Positions 13,872 through 23,385 of a DNA stretch of 58,659 bases are shown piece after piece; position 1 is the stretch's first letter, and every line of letters begins with the position of its first letter. The notes under the pieces are model-generated. The model had not been told where the DNA came from and made no database searches. It saw nothing but the letters and a program-made list of their open reading frames with translations. A program made the translations under genes and the position numbers. The DNA comes from Rhodopirellula bahusiensis (GTDB lineage Bacteria; Planctomycetota; Planctomycetia; Pirellulales; Pirellulaceae): assembly GCF_002727185.1 (NCBI RefSeq), contig NZ_NIZW01000037.1, positions 1 to 58,659 on the forward strand, in the 5' to 3' direction.

Positions 13872-14776
13872 CCGCGCCACAGCCAACGCAACGAGTCGGG
13901 GAAGATCGATCCCCCGTGTTTTCCGTTGTGGCCACCTTCGCCGTAGACGAATTTGTAATCGTACTTTTGGAAGGCAAGTGCGGCCGCCATCTGTTGGTTG
14001 GCGAGGGGCCAATTGCCATGGCGGTTGTCCAGGTCGCCGCTGCCGTCTTGCAGGAAGACTCGGATCGGTTTGGGATCGGTCTTGCGAATCATGGCGGGGT
14101 AGTGATCTCCGCCGCGAATGTTCACGAAGCTGCCGATGTGGGACATGACTTTGCGAAAAGAGTCGGGGCGGAACCAAGCGACGGAGAACGCACAGATGCC
14201 GCCGGAGCTGTTGCCACAGATGGCTCGCAGTTCGGGGTTTTCGGTGATTTTGTATTGCTTCTCCACTTCGGGAAGCAGTTCGGTCAGGAGGAACTCGGCG
14301 TAGTCGCCTGTCACGGAGTCGTATTCGAAAGCTCGGTTGGACGGCGTGGGGCTCCATCCACGCTTGGGTGGCAATTCGCCTTTGTGGCCAGGGTCGACCA
14401 TCACGGCGATCGTGACGGGCATGTCGCCGGCGGCGATCAGATTGTCGAACACGGTGGGCAGGCGGAAGTCGCCGCCGGGACCTTGGAAGGTGTGGCCGTC
14501 TTGGAAGACCATTAACGAGGCAGGCTTCGAGCCGTCGTATTGGGCTGGCACATAGACGCTGTAGCGACGCCGGGTGCCTTCAAAGACTTTGCTGTTTGAA
14601 AATTCGTGCTGGGTGATTTTGCCTTGGGGGACGCCTTCTCGAGGGCTGGAATCAGCCGACCAGGTGTAGGTTTCTTCCGCCGCGAACATGGCGGTGGGCT
14701 GGAACGCCAAGAGCAGCGTCAAGGCGGTCAGGGGAATGCGAAGCCACTTGGTGTTCAGCGAGGTAAGATGCGTCAT
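13850..14776 (-). CDS. Secreted enterochelin-esterase-like alpha/beta hydrolase
   Basis: An esterase of the IroE/Fes-like (esterase D-type) group. It has a hydrophobic signal segment (LRIPLTALTLLLAFQPTAMF, then AAEE), the strand YSVYVPAQYDGSKPASLMVF, and QDGHTFQGPGG. The nucleophile serine is in AICGNSSGGICAF, the acid in QDGSGDLDNRHGN and the histidine in GEGGHNGKHGG. It probably cleaves an ester in the periplasm, substrate unknown. I placed the start at MTHLTSLNTKW (14776); an ATG at 14818 would add a His-rich stretch. It is first in a three-gene operon and overlaps the next gene. Confidence 0.82.
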   Translation of the reverse strand: MTHLTSLNTKWLRIPLTALTLLLAFQPTAMFAAEETYTWSADSSPREGVPQGKITQHEFSNSKVFEGTRRRYSVYVPAQYDGSKPASLMVFQDGHTFQGPGGDFRLPTVFDNLIAAGDMPVTIAVMVDPGHKGELPPKRGWSPTPSNRAFEYDSVTGDYAEFLLTELLPEVEKQYKITENPELRAICGNSSGGICAFSVAWFRPDSFRKVMSHIGSFVNIRGGDHYPAMIRKTDPKPIRVFLQDGSGDLDNRHGNWPLANQQMAAALAFQKYDYKFVYGEGGHNGKHGGSIFPDSLRWLWRGWKELTP

Positions 14777-15011
14777 GGATGCGGCGGGCGGGCGAGAATG
14801 CCCGTGAGAATGGTTCATGCGTTTGGGGTCTGGCGAGGTGGGTGTCGGTGGGAAAACGGGAGAAGGTTGGCGGGAAGCGACCAGGGGACGCTTTTGCAGG
14901 CGGGAATCGACGGGGAACGGGCATGTGGTGGGATTCCAATGCGGTTTGAGCTAAAACCTCCGCCGTCGAAGACCGAACAGTGTAACCCAATTTTCTCTTG
15001 GTGGATCAGTC

Positions 15012-16049
15012 GTGCAACAGCGTCGTTTAGGAAGCAGCGGAATTGTCGTTTCTGACATTTGCATGGGAACGATGACGTTTGGAAGTTCCTGTGACGAATC
15101 GACCAGTCATGCGATTTGCGATCACGCCTTTGATGCTGGGATCAATTTCTTTGATGCAGCTGAGATCTATCCCGTCCCGCCGAAAGACGACACCTTTGGC
15201 GTCACCGAAGAAATCTTTGGTCGATGGTTGAAAACCAAACCGCGCGATTGTGTGACGGTTGCTACGAAAGTGACGGGGCCCGGCCACGGATGGTTCACGC
15301 CACCGGTTCGCCACGGTCGCACGACGTTGGATCGGCATCAGATTGTCCGAGCCTGTGAAGATTCGCTGCGTCGATTGGGTGTGGACACGATCGATCTGTA
15401 TCAGATCCACTGGCCTGATCACGGCATGCCATATGAGGAAGTCCTGGAATCGCTGACTCATCTACGTCGCACTGGAAAGGTGCGTGTGATCGGGTGCAGC
15501 AATGAAACGTCGTGGGGATTGATGAAGAGTCTTTGGTCGGCCGACATTCACGGTGTCGATCGGTACCAAACGGTTCAGAATAATTTCAGCCTGATCAATC
15601 GCCGCTGCGAGAACGAGTTGGCTCAGGTTTGTCGCCGCGAAAATGTGAGTCTGCTACCGTACTCGCCGCTTGGTGGCGGAGTCCTGACGGGCAAGTACAA
15701 AGGCGGACCGCCACCGGGAGGTCGTTTCTCCGAGTACCTGCTGACTGGGAATGACCGGCAGAAGGCGATGGCCCAGCGGTTCGTCAATGATCGCACGATT
15801 GAAACGGCGGCACGCATGCACCAGATTGCGGAATCAATTGGCACAACCGGAACAGCATTGTCGGTCGCATGGAGCAAGCAACATGACTTCGTCGCGTCAA
15901 CAATTGTGGGAGCCACATCCATCGATCAGTTGAAAGAGATCTTGGTGGCCGACGACATGATTCTTGATGATGAAACGATGGCTCGAATCGATGCCATTGA
16001 AGTCGAGATCCCCAACGCGATGACGGAAGACGGACTCCGCCGGCTATAA
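15012..16049 (+). CDS. Aldo/keto reductase (Tas-like)
   Basis: A 345-residue NADPH-dependent aldo/keto reductase. It starts QQRRLGSSGIVVSDICMGTM and carries the catalytic set Asp and Tyr in GINFFDAAEIYP, Lys in VTVATKVTGPG and His in DLYQIHWPDHG. The cofactor-site end is ASTIVGATSIDQL. Length and order match the Tas/YajO branch. The start is a GTG at 15012. It is divergent from the esterase across about 235 bases and converges on the GrpB-like gene, overlapping it by 6 bases. Confidence 0.9.
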   Translation: MQQRRLGSSGIVVSDICMGTMTFGSSCDESTSHAICDHAFDAGINFFDAAEIYPVPPKDDTFGVTEEIFGRWLKTKPRDCVTVATKVTGPGHGWFTPPVRHGRTTLDRHQIVRACEDSLRRLGVDTIDLYQIHWPDHGMPYEEVLESLTHLRRTGKVRVIGCSNETSWGLMKSLWSADIHGVDRYQTVQNNFSLINRRCENELAQVCRRENVSLLPYSPLGGGVLTGKYKGGPPPGGRFSEYLLTGNDRQKAMAQRFVNDRTIETAARMHQIAESIGTTGTALSVAWSKQHDFVASTIVGATSIDQLKEILVADDMILDDETMARIDAIEVEIPNAMTEDGLRRL

Positions 16050-16610
16050 AGAGCCGGGCATTTGATCTTCCAGTTGCGTGAAGACAATCGCTTTGTCTTG
16101 CTCGTATTCGTCGGGGGCGGCGTTTTTTCGCTTCCATTGCTCGACTTTGGTGCTCTCGAACTCGAGTGCCACTTCGGGCGTGTTGCGCAAGAAGTCTCGC
16201 ATCCGCATGAGACGGTGATGGGCAGGATTGCCCTGGACCATCAAGAAGACTTGGTGGGTGGGTTCGCCGTGCCGGGGTTTTTGCAGGACGAGTGAATGAT
16301 GCAGCCAATCCGGTGAGTCCACGACTCGGTAGTTCAGACCTTCGATGTGCAGCGATGCCGCGTCGAGGCTGGAGAGGTCGGCAACAATTGCGACGACATC
16401 GATGATGGGTTGTGCGATCAGGCCGGAGATGGCGGTGCTTCCCACATGATCGATTTGCGTCACGTGGCCCTGGCAAGATTGCAGGATGCTGCTGCGAGTC
16501 TGCTCGAATTCTTGTTTCCAACGCGCGTCGTGATGCATCAGCCGAACGGCGACTGGTCCGTCGGAATCAAATCCTTCCCATGGCGTGAGGTCAAATGGAG
16601 GCGATGTCAT
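16044..16610 (-). CDS. GrpB/UPF0157 nucleotidyltransferase-fold protein
   Basis: A 188-residue GrpB-family protein. The signature IDHVGSTAISGLIAQPIIDV is the conserved motif of this nucleotidyltransferase-like family, followed by FLMVQGNPAHHRLMRMRDFL and a C-terminal KRKNAAPDEYEQDKAIVF. The substrate is unknown and no biochemical role is established for the group. The stop overlaps the end of the aldo/keto reductase by 6 bases. It is divergent from purE, with 190 bases between that should hold both promoters. Confidence 0.88.
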   Translation of the reverse strand: MTSPPFDLTPWEGFDSDGPVAVRLMHHDARWKQEFEQTRSSILQSCQGHVTQIDHVGSTAISGLIAQPIIDVVAIVADLSSLDAASLHIEGLNYRVVDSPDWLHHSLVLQKPRHGEPTHQVFLMVQGNPAHHRLMRMRDFLRNTPEVALEFESTKVEQWKRKNAAPDEYEQDKAIVFTQLEDQMPGSL

Positions 16611-16800
16611 GGATGCGTATGGGAAAGGGAATGCGGGCGGAAAAGGGGCAATTCATCGCGGGGAGCCGTTGCGGTATAACCCAGGACAGGATGACAGGTC
16701 GGCCAGTGCAGGTTGTGTGAGCCGAGTAAACCACAACCGGGTTTCGCCGCTCCGTTTTTATCGCCCAGACGATCCAGATGATTCTTCTCCAGAGTAGCTG

Positions 16801-17319
16801 ATGACTGACCAAGACGATTCCGCGACCGCTTCTCCCGTGCCTCGCGTTGGTGTGATCATGGGTAGCCGCAATGACTGGGACACGATGTCAGCGGCTTGTG
16901 AGATGTTGGAGAAACTTGGCGTGGAGCACGAGCGATCGGTCGTTTCCGCTCACCGCACGCCAGAACGGATGTTCGAATACGCTCGTTCGGCTTCGTCTCG
17001 CGGGCTGAAAGTCATCATCGCCGGAGCCGGTGGCGCCGCTCACCTGCCAGGGATGGTCGCGTCGGAGACGGTTCTGCCGGTGATCGGGGTGCCGATTCAG
17101 AGCCGAGCCTTGCAGGGACTGGATTCGCTGTTGTCGATCGTGCAAATGCCAGGCGGAATTCCGGTGGCGACGATGTCGATCGGAGTTGCGGGAGCCAAGA
17201 ACGCTGGGGTCATGGCGGCTCGGATTTTGGCCACCCATGACGACGCCCTGCGGGAGCGGTTGGAGGCTTTCGTGGCAAAACAACGCGATGATGTGATCGC
17301 ATCGGCGGAGTTGCCATGA
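16801..17319 (+). CDS. purE: N5-carboxyaminoimidazole ribonucleotide mutase PurE
   Basis: 172 residues, class I PurE. It converts N5-CAIR to CAIR in de novo purine synthesis, in the cytoplasm. Seen are the phosphate loop [14 protein letters not shown], the [15 protein letters not shown] motif and [20 protein letters not shown], ending in the VAGAKNAG helix. The normal family length is about 160-170. Its stop overlaps the purK ATG by 4 bases (ATGA), so the two are translationally coupled and supply consecutive steps. Confidence 0.96.
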   Translation: MTDQDDSATASPVPRVGVIMGSRNDWDTMSAACEMLEKLGVEHERSVVSAHRTPERMFEYARSASSRGLKVIIAGAGGAAHLPGMVASETVLPVIGVPIQSRALQGLDSLLSIVQMPGGIPVATMSIGVAGAKNAGVMAARILATHDDALRERLEAFVAKQRDDVIASAELP

Positions 17320-18536
17320 GTGACCGCCAGGAACTTCAAAATGATGAGACGACCAATGCCAAGCAAGTGATCTTGCCTGGGGCGACAATTGGCATGGTCG
17401 GCGGAGGTCAGCTGGGGCGAATGTTCGCGATGGCCGCGGCTCGGATGGGCTATCGGGTTGGCGTCTTTTGTGGAAGCAGCGATGAACCCGCCGCCAAGGT
17501 CGCAGCATTCACGGTTTGCGGGCCGCTGACGGATCATTCCGCCATCGAAGCATTCGCGAAACGGTGTGATGTGATCACGTTGGAATTCGAGAACATTCCC
17601 GCCGATACGATCGCGGCCTGCGGCAAGCACGCGCCGACCTATCCCGACGCTTCCGTGTTGGCGATGGCACAAGATCGATGGACCGAGAAAACGACGCTTC
17701 GCGAAGCGGGGATTCCCGTTGCAGGTTTCGAGCCGGTGTACGACCGGGAATCGGCGATTGCCGCCGGCGATTTGTTGGGGTGGCCAATCATCGTCAAGAC
17801 TTGTCGAAGTGGGTACGACGGAAAAGGCCAGCACCGTTTGAATTCGCCGGACGATGCGGCGACGGTCGAATGGGCCGGGGCCGAAGGCGGTGAAGATGGC
17901 CAACCACCTTGGGTTGCTGAGGCCTTGGTGCCGTTTGAGCGGGAGGCGTCGGTGATTGTGGCTCGGACACTCGATCAGCGGGTCGAAACGTTTCCTGTTT
18001 TCGAAAACGATCACCAGAATCACATTCTTGACGAAACCAAGCTCCCGGCGGAAGTCTCTTCAGAGATGCAGGCACAGGCTCGTGAAATTGCGATGCGTGT
18101 GGCGGAGCATGTGGGATTGGTTGGGCTGTTGTGTGTGGAGCTGTTCGTGACAGAAGACGAATTGATCGTCAACGAAGTGGCTCCGCGACCGCACAATTCG
18201 GGGCATGTGACGATCGAAGCGTGTGCGACCAGCCAATTTGAGCAACACGTTCGAGCGATTTGTGGATTGCCGTTGGGCGACACGTCGATGGTGGTCCCGG
18301 CCGCCAGCATGTTGAATTTGTTGGGTGATCTTTGGCAAGCAGCCGAGGCTCGAAACGCTTCGCCCAATTGGGAAGCCTGTTTGGAGACTCCCGGCGTCGC
18401 ATTGCATCTGTACGGCAAGCACGCTGCGCCTGCGGGCCGCAAAATGGGGCACTTGACCGCGGTTGGCGACGATTTGCCAGAGGTTTCGCAGCGTCTGCAT
18501 TTGGCGCGCGAGCGTTTGCTGAGCGAATTGGGCTGA
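17316..18536 (+). CDS. purK: N5-carboxyaminoimidazole ribonucleotide synthase PurK
   Basis: A 406-residue ATP-grasp enzyme that makes N5-CAIR from AIR, ATP and bicarbonate, feeding PurE. Motifs are [20 protein letters not shown] at the N-terminus, the ATP-grasp core [33 protein letters not shown], and [20 protein letters not shown]. The length is normal. It is the second gene of purEK with a 4-base overlap. No terminator is obvious after it. Confidence 0.96.
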   Translation: MSDRQELQNDETTNAKQVILPGATIGMVGGGQLGRMFAMAAARMGYRVGVFCGSSDEPAAKVAAFTVCGPLTDHSAIEAFAKRCDVITLEFENIPADTIAACGKHAPTYPDASVLAMAQDRWTEKTTLREAGIPVAGFEPVYDRESAIAAGDLLGWPIIVKTCRSGYDGKGQHRLNSPDDAATVEWAGAEGGEDGQPPWVAEALVPFEREASVIVARTLDQRVETFPVFENDHQNHILDETKLPAEVSSEMQAQAREIAMRVAEHVGLVGLLCVELFVTEDELIVNEVAPRPHNSGHVTIEACATSQFEQHVRAICGLPLGDTSMVVPAASMLNLLGDLWQAAEARNASPNWEACLETPGVALHLYGKHAAPAGRKMGHLTAVGDDLPEVSQRLHLARERLLSELG

Positions 18537-18924
18537 GTGACTTCGGCTGGACAACGACAACGACGCGAGAGGCGAAATGGCCGTTCACGTTGTCGACGCT
18601 GGTTGTTTCACTCGGCATTTTGGCCCGAAAATCGCGTTTCTATCTCTGCGAAGTCATTGAGAACCTGATTGCGGCAGTGTGCTGCGGCGTTTCGCAACAA
18701 GTGTTGCAGAATGCTACACCCTACAATCGGAATTCTTGGCGGGTCACAGGCTGTTTGAAGCGGTTTTTTCGTGGAAATTGCAGTTTCCAGAAATAGACTG
18801 AGTGGTCCGCGCCTGGCTTTTCGCCGTCTCATCCCGCGTCTTTTCGCTGAGAACTACGATGAACATGCCACCTGACGCATCCCAGCATCTCTCCTCTGGT
18901 CCCCACTCCTTCTCTGAGTTGTCG
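18537..18924. other. 388-base gap between purK and the giant secreted protein gene
   Basis: No gene, RNA or repeat is recognised. An open frame in phase with the giant protein extends back to 18802, with alternative ATGs at 18859 and 18865. If one of these is used, part of this gap is coding. A weak GGAAATTGCAGTTTCC hairpin lies near 18774-18789. Confidence 0.5.
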
Positions 18925-21900
18925 ATGAAGATCTTTTCCACTTTCGGCTGCAAATTGTCGGCCTTGTTGACGTCGGCGGTCATGGCGACCGCGGTTTCGG
19001 CGGCACCGCCAACGACCGAATCCCAAGCTGTTTCCTCCGGAGCATCGATTCGAATCGTTGCTCACACCACGGACGAAGGTGGTCAATCGATCGCCGCTTC
19101 GATCCAGCCCGGTGCCGAGGACGCGATGTTGCGTGCGGTACGGCAGTCCGCCGGTGACGTGGTCATCGTCGTCGACACCTCCGCCAGTCAAGTCGGAGCG
19201 TATCGCGACGATGCGATGAAAGCTCTTCAAGCGACTCTCGAGTCCGTGGGTGACCGCGACGTTCGCGTGGCATTGTTTGCCGCGGACGTTCAAGCGAACG
19301 AGTTGACCAGTGGATTCGCCGCTCCTGGCGACAGCAACCTGGCTTCCGCGACCACGAAGTTGACTTCGCGTTTGCCGTTGGGCAACACGAACTTGGTCTC
19401 GGTTTTGGACACCGTCCGAGCATCGTTGACCGGTCGCCCCGATTCGCGGACACGTTCGATCGTCTACATCGGCGATGCGGCTTCGATTGATGCCGCTCAA
19501 AACCTTTCGCGATTCGAGAACCTGATCGACGCTTTGCGAAACGATCACATCTCGGTTCATTCGGTCGCAATTGGACCGACCAAGAACGTCGAGCTGATGG
19601 GAGTTTTGGCAAATCAAACCGGTGGTGTTTTGGGGGTCGTGGGGACCGACGCAACGCCAGCCGAGATCGCTGACTCGGTCGCTGACGCGGCCACGATGTC
19701 GCCCATCTGGATTTCTGAAATCAAATCGGATGCGAAAGTCGATTGGGTGCACGGCAAGCGTTTGCCGCCCCTGCGATTGGATCGCGATTCGATCTACCTG
19801 GGACAGTTGAAATCTCCAGCTCAAGAAGTGTCGATCGACTTGGTCGGTGGCACGCTGAACAGCGACATTCAAATCAAAGCTAACTCTGCAGTTGAGTCAG
19901 ATAACCTCGACTTCGCTTTCTTGACCGGCTTGATCGACGAGCACAAGACAGCTCGCGGATTGTTGTTGGCAACTGCGGGCTCACCGATGTTGCGTCAAAC
20001 GGCTCAAGCGATGACGGCCCGTGCTGAATCGCTGGCCAACGCCGCCACGATGGCGATGCAACAAGGCAACATGCGTGGGGCTCGCGCGGTTGCACAAGAA
20101 GCACTGCAAGCTGACCCGAACAACGCGGAAGCAAAAGCGATCTTGAAGATGGCGACTCCGGAAGGCAAGCGTTTGATTTTGCAAAACGGTGACGACAACC
20201 CATTCGATGACATCTTTGGTGGTGGCGGTGACGCGGCGGACGACAGTCCCTTCGGTGCTGAGCCTGCTGCTGGCGACGATGTCTTCGGTGCGGCAGCGGA
20301 CGATGCACCCGTGATGGACGCTCCTGCGGCTGAGGCACCTGCCACCGACGCCCCTGCGGCGGAAGCACCCGCGGTTGAAGCGGCTCCGGCTGCTGACGCT
20401 GACGCTGGCGCTGGCTTCGGTGCCGATGATGATGTCTTTGGAGCACCGGCTGATGTTGCTCCTGCAAGTCCAGGTCCCGCAATGGGCGGTGGCGGTCAAT
20501 TCGATGGCGGGTTTGGGCCTGTCGTCGGTGACAATGAACTGCGAGAAGACGGCGGCGATTTGCTAGGCCGTTTCCAGCAACTTCGTTCGCGAGAAGAAGG
20601 TCGTTTGCGAGGTGAAGTCCGGGCTCAGTTGCGAGAAGCACGTCGTTTGATTCGCCAAGACCCTGTTGGTGTCGCTGGCAGTCTGAAGAGCCTGCTTTCG
20701 CGAGTGGAAACCACTCCTGACATTGATCCGCAACTGCGTCGCGAATTGCTCGGCCAAGTCCGTTCCGCGATTCAAATCGCCAGTGCTCGCGAAGCTGACT
20801 TCCTCGAGCAAGAAGCCAACCTGGAACAGTTGGCAGCCGGTGCCACCGCATCCGCTCGCTTGTTGCAAGAAACTTATCGACGGGAAGATCGCTTGAAGCG
20901 TCTGTCGTCGCAGATGAATGCTTTGATTGACGAAGGGCGTTACACAGAAGCCGATGGTGGCATTTCGTTGGAGATGGCTGCGTTGGCGGGTGACACGATC
21001 ACTGACGACAGCGTCCTTGGTCGTCACGTGACAGATGAAACGCTTGCTTTGCAAACGTACGCTCGCGATCGTCGTTATCGCGAATTGCGTGAGCGTAACT
21101 TTGTGGACGCGTTCTCTTTGGTTCTGAAGTCGGCGGTTCCTTTTGTTGATGACCCGCCGATCGTTTACCCAGAAGCTGAGACCTGGCAGCGTTTGAGCCG
21201 TCGACGCATCGAGCGTTACGGATCGATCGAATTGGTGGGCGACAGCGAAACAGAGCGACGCATCGAAGCGAGTCTGTCTGATGAGGTCTCGTACGAATTT
21301 CCCGACACGCCGTTGAATGATGCGATTCGTCTGATCAGTGAAGATCGTCAAATTCCAATCCGAATTGACGTTTTCAGTTTGGAAGGCGAAGGTTTGTCGG
21401 AAGACATTCCTGTCAACATCTCGCTGGAAAACGTTTCGCTGCGTTCGTTCCTTCGTTTGATGCTGCGTGACCAGAACTTGACTTACATGATCAAAGACGA
21501 GGTTCTGAACATCACCACCGTGACTGCCGCGGAAGACAACCTGGTAACCAAGGTTTATCCCGTCGGTGACTTGGTCGTGCCAATCGTCAGCCTTGGTGGC
21601 GGCGGTATGGGCGGCGGCATGGGTGGAGGAATGGGCGGCGGCATGGGCGGAGGAATGGGAGGCGGCATGGGCGGCGGCATGGGAGGCATGGGCGGCGGTG
21701 GTATGGGCGGCATGGGTGGCGGCGGAGGTATGTTCGTCGTTCCTGATGACGCCTCGCTACGATCCAAAGCTAACTCGCCTGCTGCCTCGACCGAGCCTCA
21801 ATCGTCCGATGCTGGCTCGGTTGAAAACATCGACCGTGCGATTCGTCTCGACGTTCCAGAAGGAAAGTCGGTCGATCAAGTTTGGTCGGAGCACTTTGCA

Positions 21901-23385
21901 AATTGGAAAGTCGAATCGGCTCGTGCTCTCACTATCCTTGATCGCCGAGTTCGTGCCACCGTGTCACACTTGAATGTGAAGGCATCGGCAGCAGAAGAAG
22001 CCGGCGATAAAGAAGCATCGAAGGCTCACTTCAACGAGATCCGTGCGGTGATCGCCGGTGCGATCTCGGCCGGACACATCCAACCATGGATGTATCAAGC
22101 GTACGCCTTGTCGCTGGCCGCAACGGATGCACCCGATTCAGAAGTCGAACGGGCTCTGCTGTCGGCTGCTGACTTTGCTGAGACCCCTGAGGATCTGCTG
22201 AACGTCGCTGCTCGTTTGGAAGACATGGGTCAGCTCTCGGCTGCCATGAAGCTATGTCGTCAAATTTCGGCCGCCGACGCAGACCGTCGTGAACCTTATG
22301 TGATGGGACTTCGGCTGGCAAAACGTTTGGATCAACCCGCCGATTTGGCTTGGGCTTGCGAAGGTGTCTTGGGATTGGCGTGGAGCGACAAGTTCCAACC
22401 GCTGGTCGAAGAGGCTCGTTTGTTGGCTCGTGCAACTCATCAAGAGTTGATGGCTGAAGGCGACAGCGATTCGGCCAAGCAGTTTAGCGAAGCTCTCCGA
22501 CGTGCTGCTTCGCACGATGCAATCGTGCGTGTCAGTTGGACCGGCGACGCGGACGTTGATTTGTCCGTTGAAGAACCATCCGGAACGGTTTGCTCGTTGG
22601 ATTCACCCAACAGCACCAGCGGTGGGACATTGCTTGGCGACGCTTATCCGGGTGCACAGGACGATGCCACTGGGCAAGTCTCAGAAACATACCTTTGTCC
22701 CAAAGGTTTCTCGGGAGAATATCGTGTCCTGCTGCGACGCATCTGGGGCAACGTTTCAACCGGAAAAGTCACCGTCGAGATTTTGACCGATGTGGGACGT
22801 CCTGAGCAGAAGTTCATTCGCCAAGACATTCCGTTGATGGAACAGAACGCGTTGGTGATCTTTGAAGTCAAAGAAGGACAAAGAAAAGAGAAGCTCGCCG
22901 AAGCCCAAGTGGAACACCTGGCTGAATTCGGCCGCAACGCCGGTCATGAAGCATTGGGGCAGTTCGTTGGCCCAGCGGCTGGTGGCGGATTGAATGCTCA
23001 AGCCGCAAACGCATTGGGAGACAACCGTGAACTGTTGCAGGAATTCTTCAGCGACTATCCCTCGTTGATCCCAGGGGCGAACGGTGGGCCATTCGGAACG
23101 GGTGGCTTGAACGGTGTCAACGGTTTCAATCCACAAGGTGGTGTTGGCTACCGACCGGAAATCACAACCTTGCCGGAAGGTGCTTCGATGTCGACCTTGG
23201 CCATCATCTCGGCGGATCGTCGTTACGTTCGAATCAGTCCTGCACCGCAGTTCTCGCAGATTGGTGAGATCACCACCTTCAACTTCGTCTCCGGTGATAC
23301 CGAAGATGGGGGTCAGGGTGCCGGCGGCGGAATCGGCAACGCGGGTGGCGGAGCCGGCGGTGGCTTCGGCGGACTTGGTAACTAA
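18925..23385 (+). CDS. Giant secreted VWA / STN-like / Gly-Met-repeat / DUF2135-like protein
   Basis: About 1,486 residues. I chose ATG 18925 because it gives a clean signal peptide (MKIFSTFGCKLSALLTSAVM, cleavage after TAVSA); upstream in-frame ATGs exist. A von Willebrand A-like domain follows, with MIDAS-type DTSAS (VVIVVDTSASQVGAYRDDA) and later RSIVYIGDAASID. An Ala/Pro/Asp-rich linker (around 20310-20500) leads to coiled helices. An STN/secretin-like element sits near 21300-21540 (PLNDAIRLISEDRQIPIRID, LRSFLRLMLRDQNLTYMI). A GGGMGGGM repeat follows (21590-21735), then TPR-like helices. Near 22530-22870 lies a DUF2135-like domain (DADVDLSVEEPSGTVCSLDS). The C-terminus is Gly-rich. Probably periplasmic or surface-attached; function unknown. 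Its stop overlaps ribD's stop. Confidence 0.82.
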   Translation: MKIFSTFGCKLSALLTSAVMATAVSAAPPTTESQAVSSGASIRIVAHTTDEGGQSIAASIQPGAEDAMLRAVRQSAGDVVIVVDTSASQVGAYRDDAMKALQATLESVGDRDVRVALFAADVQANELTSGFAAPGDSNLASATTKLTSRLPLGNTNLVSVLDTVRASLTGRPDSRTRSIVYIGDAASIDAAQNLSRFENLIDALRNDHISVHSVAIGPTKNVELMGVLANQTGGVLGVVGTDATPAEIADSVADAATMSPIWISEIKSDAKVDWVHGKRLPPLRLDRDSIYLGQLKSPAQEVSIDLVGGTLNSDIQIKANSAVESDNLDFAFLTGLIDEHKTARGLLLATAGSPMLRQTAQAMTARAESLANAATMAMQQGNMRGARAVAQEALQADPNNAEAKAILKMATPEGKRLILQNGDDNPFDDIFGGGGDAADDSPFGAEPAAGDDVFGAAADDAPVMDAPAAEAPATDAPAAEAPAVEAAPAADADAGAGFGADDDVFGAPADVAPASPGPAMGGGGQFDGGFGPVVGDNELREDGGDLLGRFQQLRSREEGRLRGEVRAQLREARRLIRQDPVGVAGSLKSLLSRVETTPDIDPQLRRELLGQVRSAIQIASAREADFLEQEANLEQLAAGATASARLLQETYRREDRLKRLSSQMNALIDEGRYTEADGGISLEMAALAGDTITDDSVLGRHVTDETLALQTYARDRRYRELRERNFVDAFSLVLKSAVPFVDDPPIVYPEAETWQRLSRRRIERYGSIELVGDSETERRIEASLSDEVSYEFPDTPLNDAIRLISEDRQIPIRIDVFSLEGEGLSEDIPVNISLENVSLRSFLRLMLRDQNLTYMIKDEVLNITTVTAAEDNLVTKVYPVGDLVVPIVSLGGGGMGGGMGGGMGGGMGGGMGGGMGGGMGGMGGGGMGGMGGGGGMFVVPDDASLRSKANSPAASTEPQSSDAGSVENIDRAIRLDVPEGKSVDQVWSEHFANWKVESARALTILDRRVRATVSHLNVKASAAEEAGDKEASKAHFNEIRAVIAGAISAGHIQPWMYQAYALSLAATDAPDSEVERALLSAADFAETPEDLLNVAARLEDMGQLSAAMKLCRQISAADADRREPYVMGLRLAKRLDQPADLAWACEGVLGLAWSDKFQPLVEEARLLARATHQELMAEGDSDSAKQFSEALRRAASHDAIVRVSWTGDADVDLSVEEPSGTVCSLDSPNSTSGGTLLGDAYPGAQDDATGQVSETYLCPKGFSGEYRVLLRRIWGNVSTGKVTVEILTDVGRPEQKFIRQDIPLMEQNALVIFEVKEGQRKEKLAEAQVEHLAEFGRNAGHEALGQFVGPAAGGGLNAQAANALGDNRELLQEFFSDYPSLIPGANGGPFGTGGLNGVNGFNPQGGVGYRPEITTLPEGASMSTLAIISADRRYVRISPAPQFSQIGEITTFNFVSGDTEDGGQGAGGGIGNAGGGAGGGFGGLGN
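21590..21735 (+). repeat. Tandem GGCGGCATGGGC-type coding repeat (GGGM)
   Basis: An imperfect short tandem repeat of glycine and methionine codons inside the giant secreted protein, encoding about ten GGGM/GGM units. It should be prone to slippage in whole codons, so length variation between strains is expected without frame loss. Confidence 0.9.

Noticed and set aside
13872..14357. A long N-terminal extension of the dehydroquinate-synthase-like protein
   Set aside because: It is Arg/Pro-rich noise antisense in character and lies entirely in another frame of the esterase gene. Homology starts at ATG 13871.
21555..21767. Reverse Pro-rich frame opposite the Gly-Met repeat
   Set aside because: It is the antisense shadow of the GGGM repeat inside the giant secreted protein.
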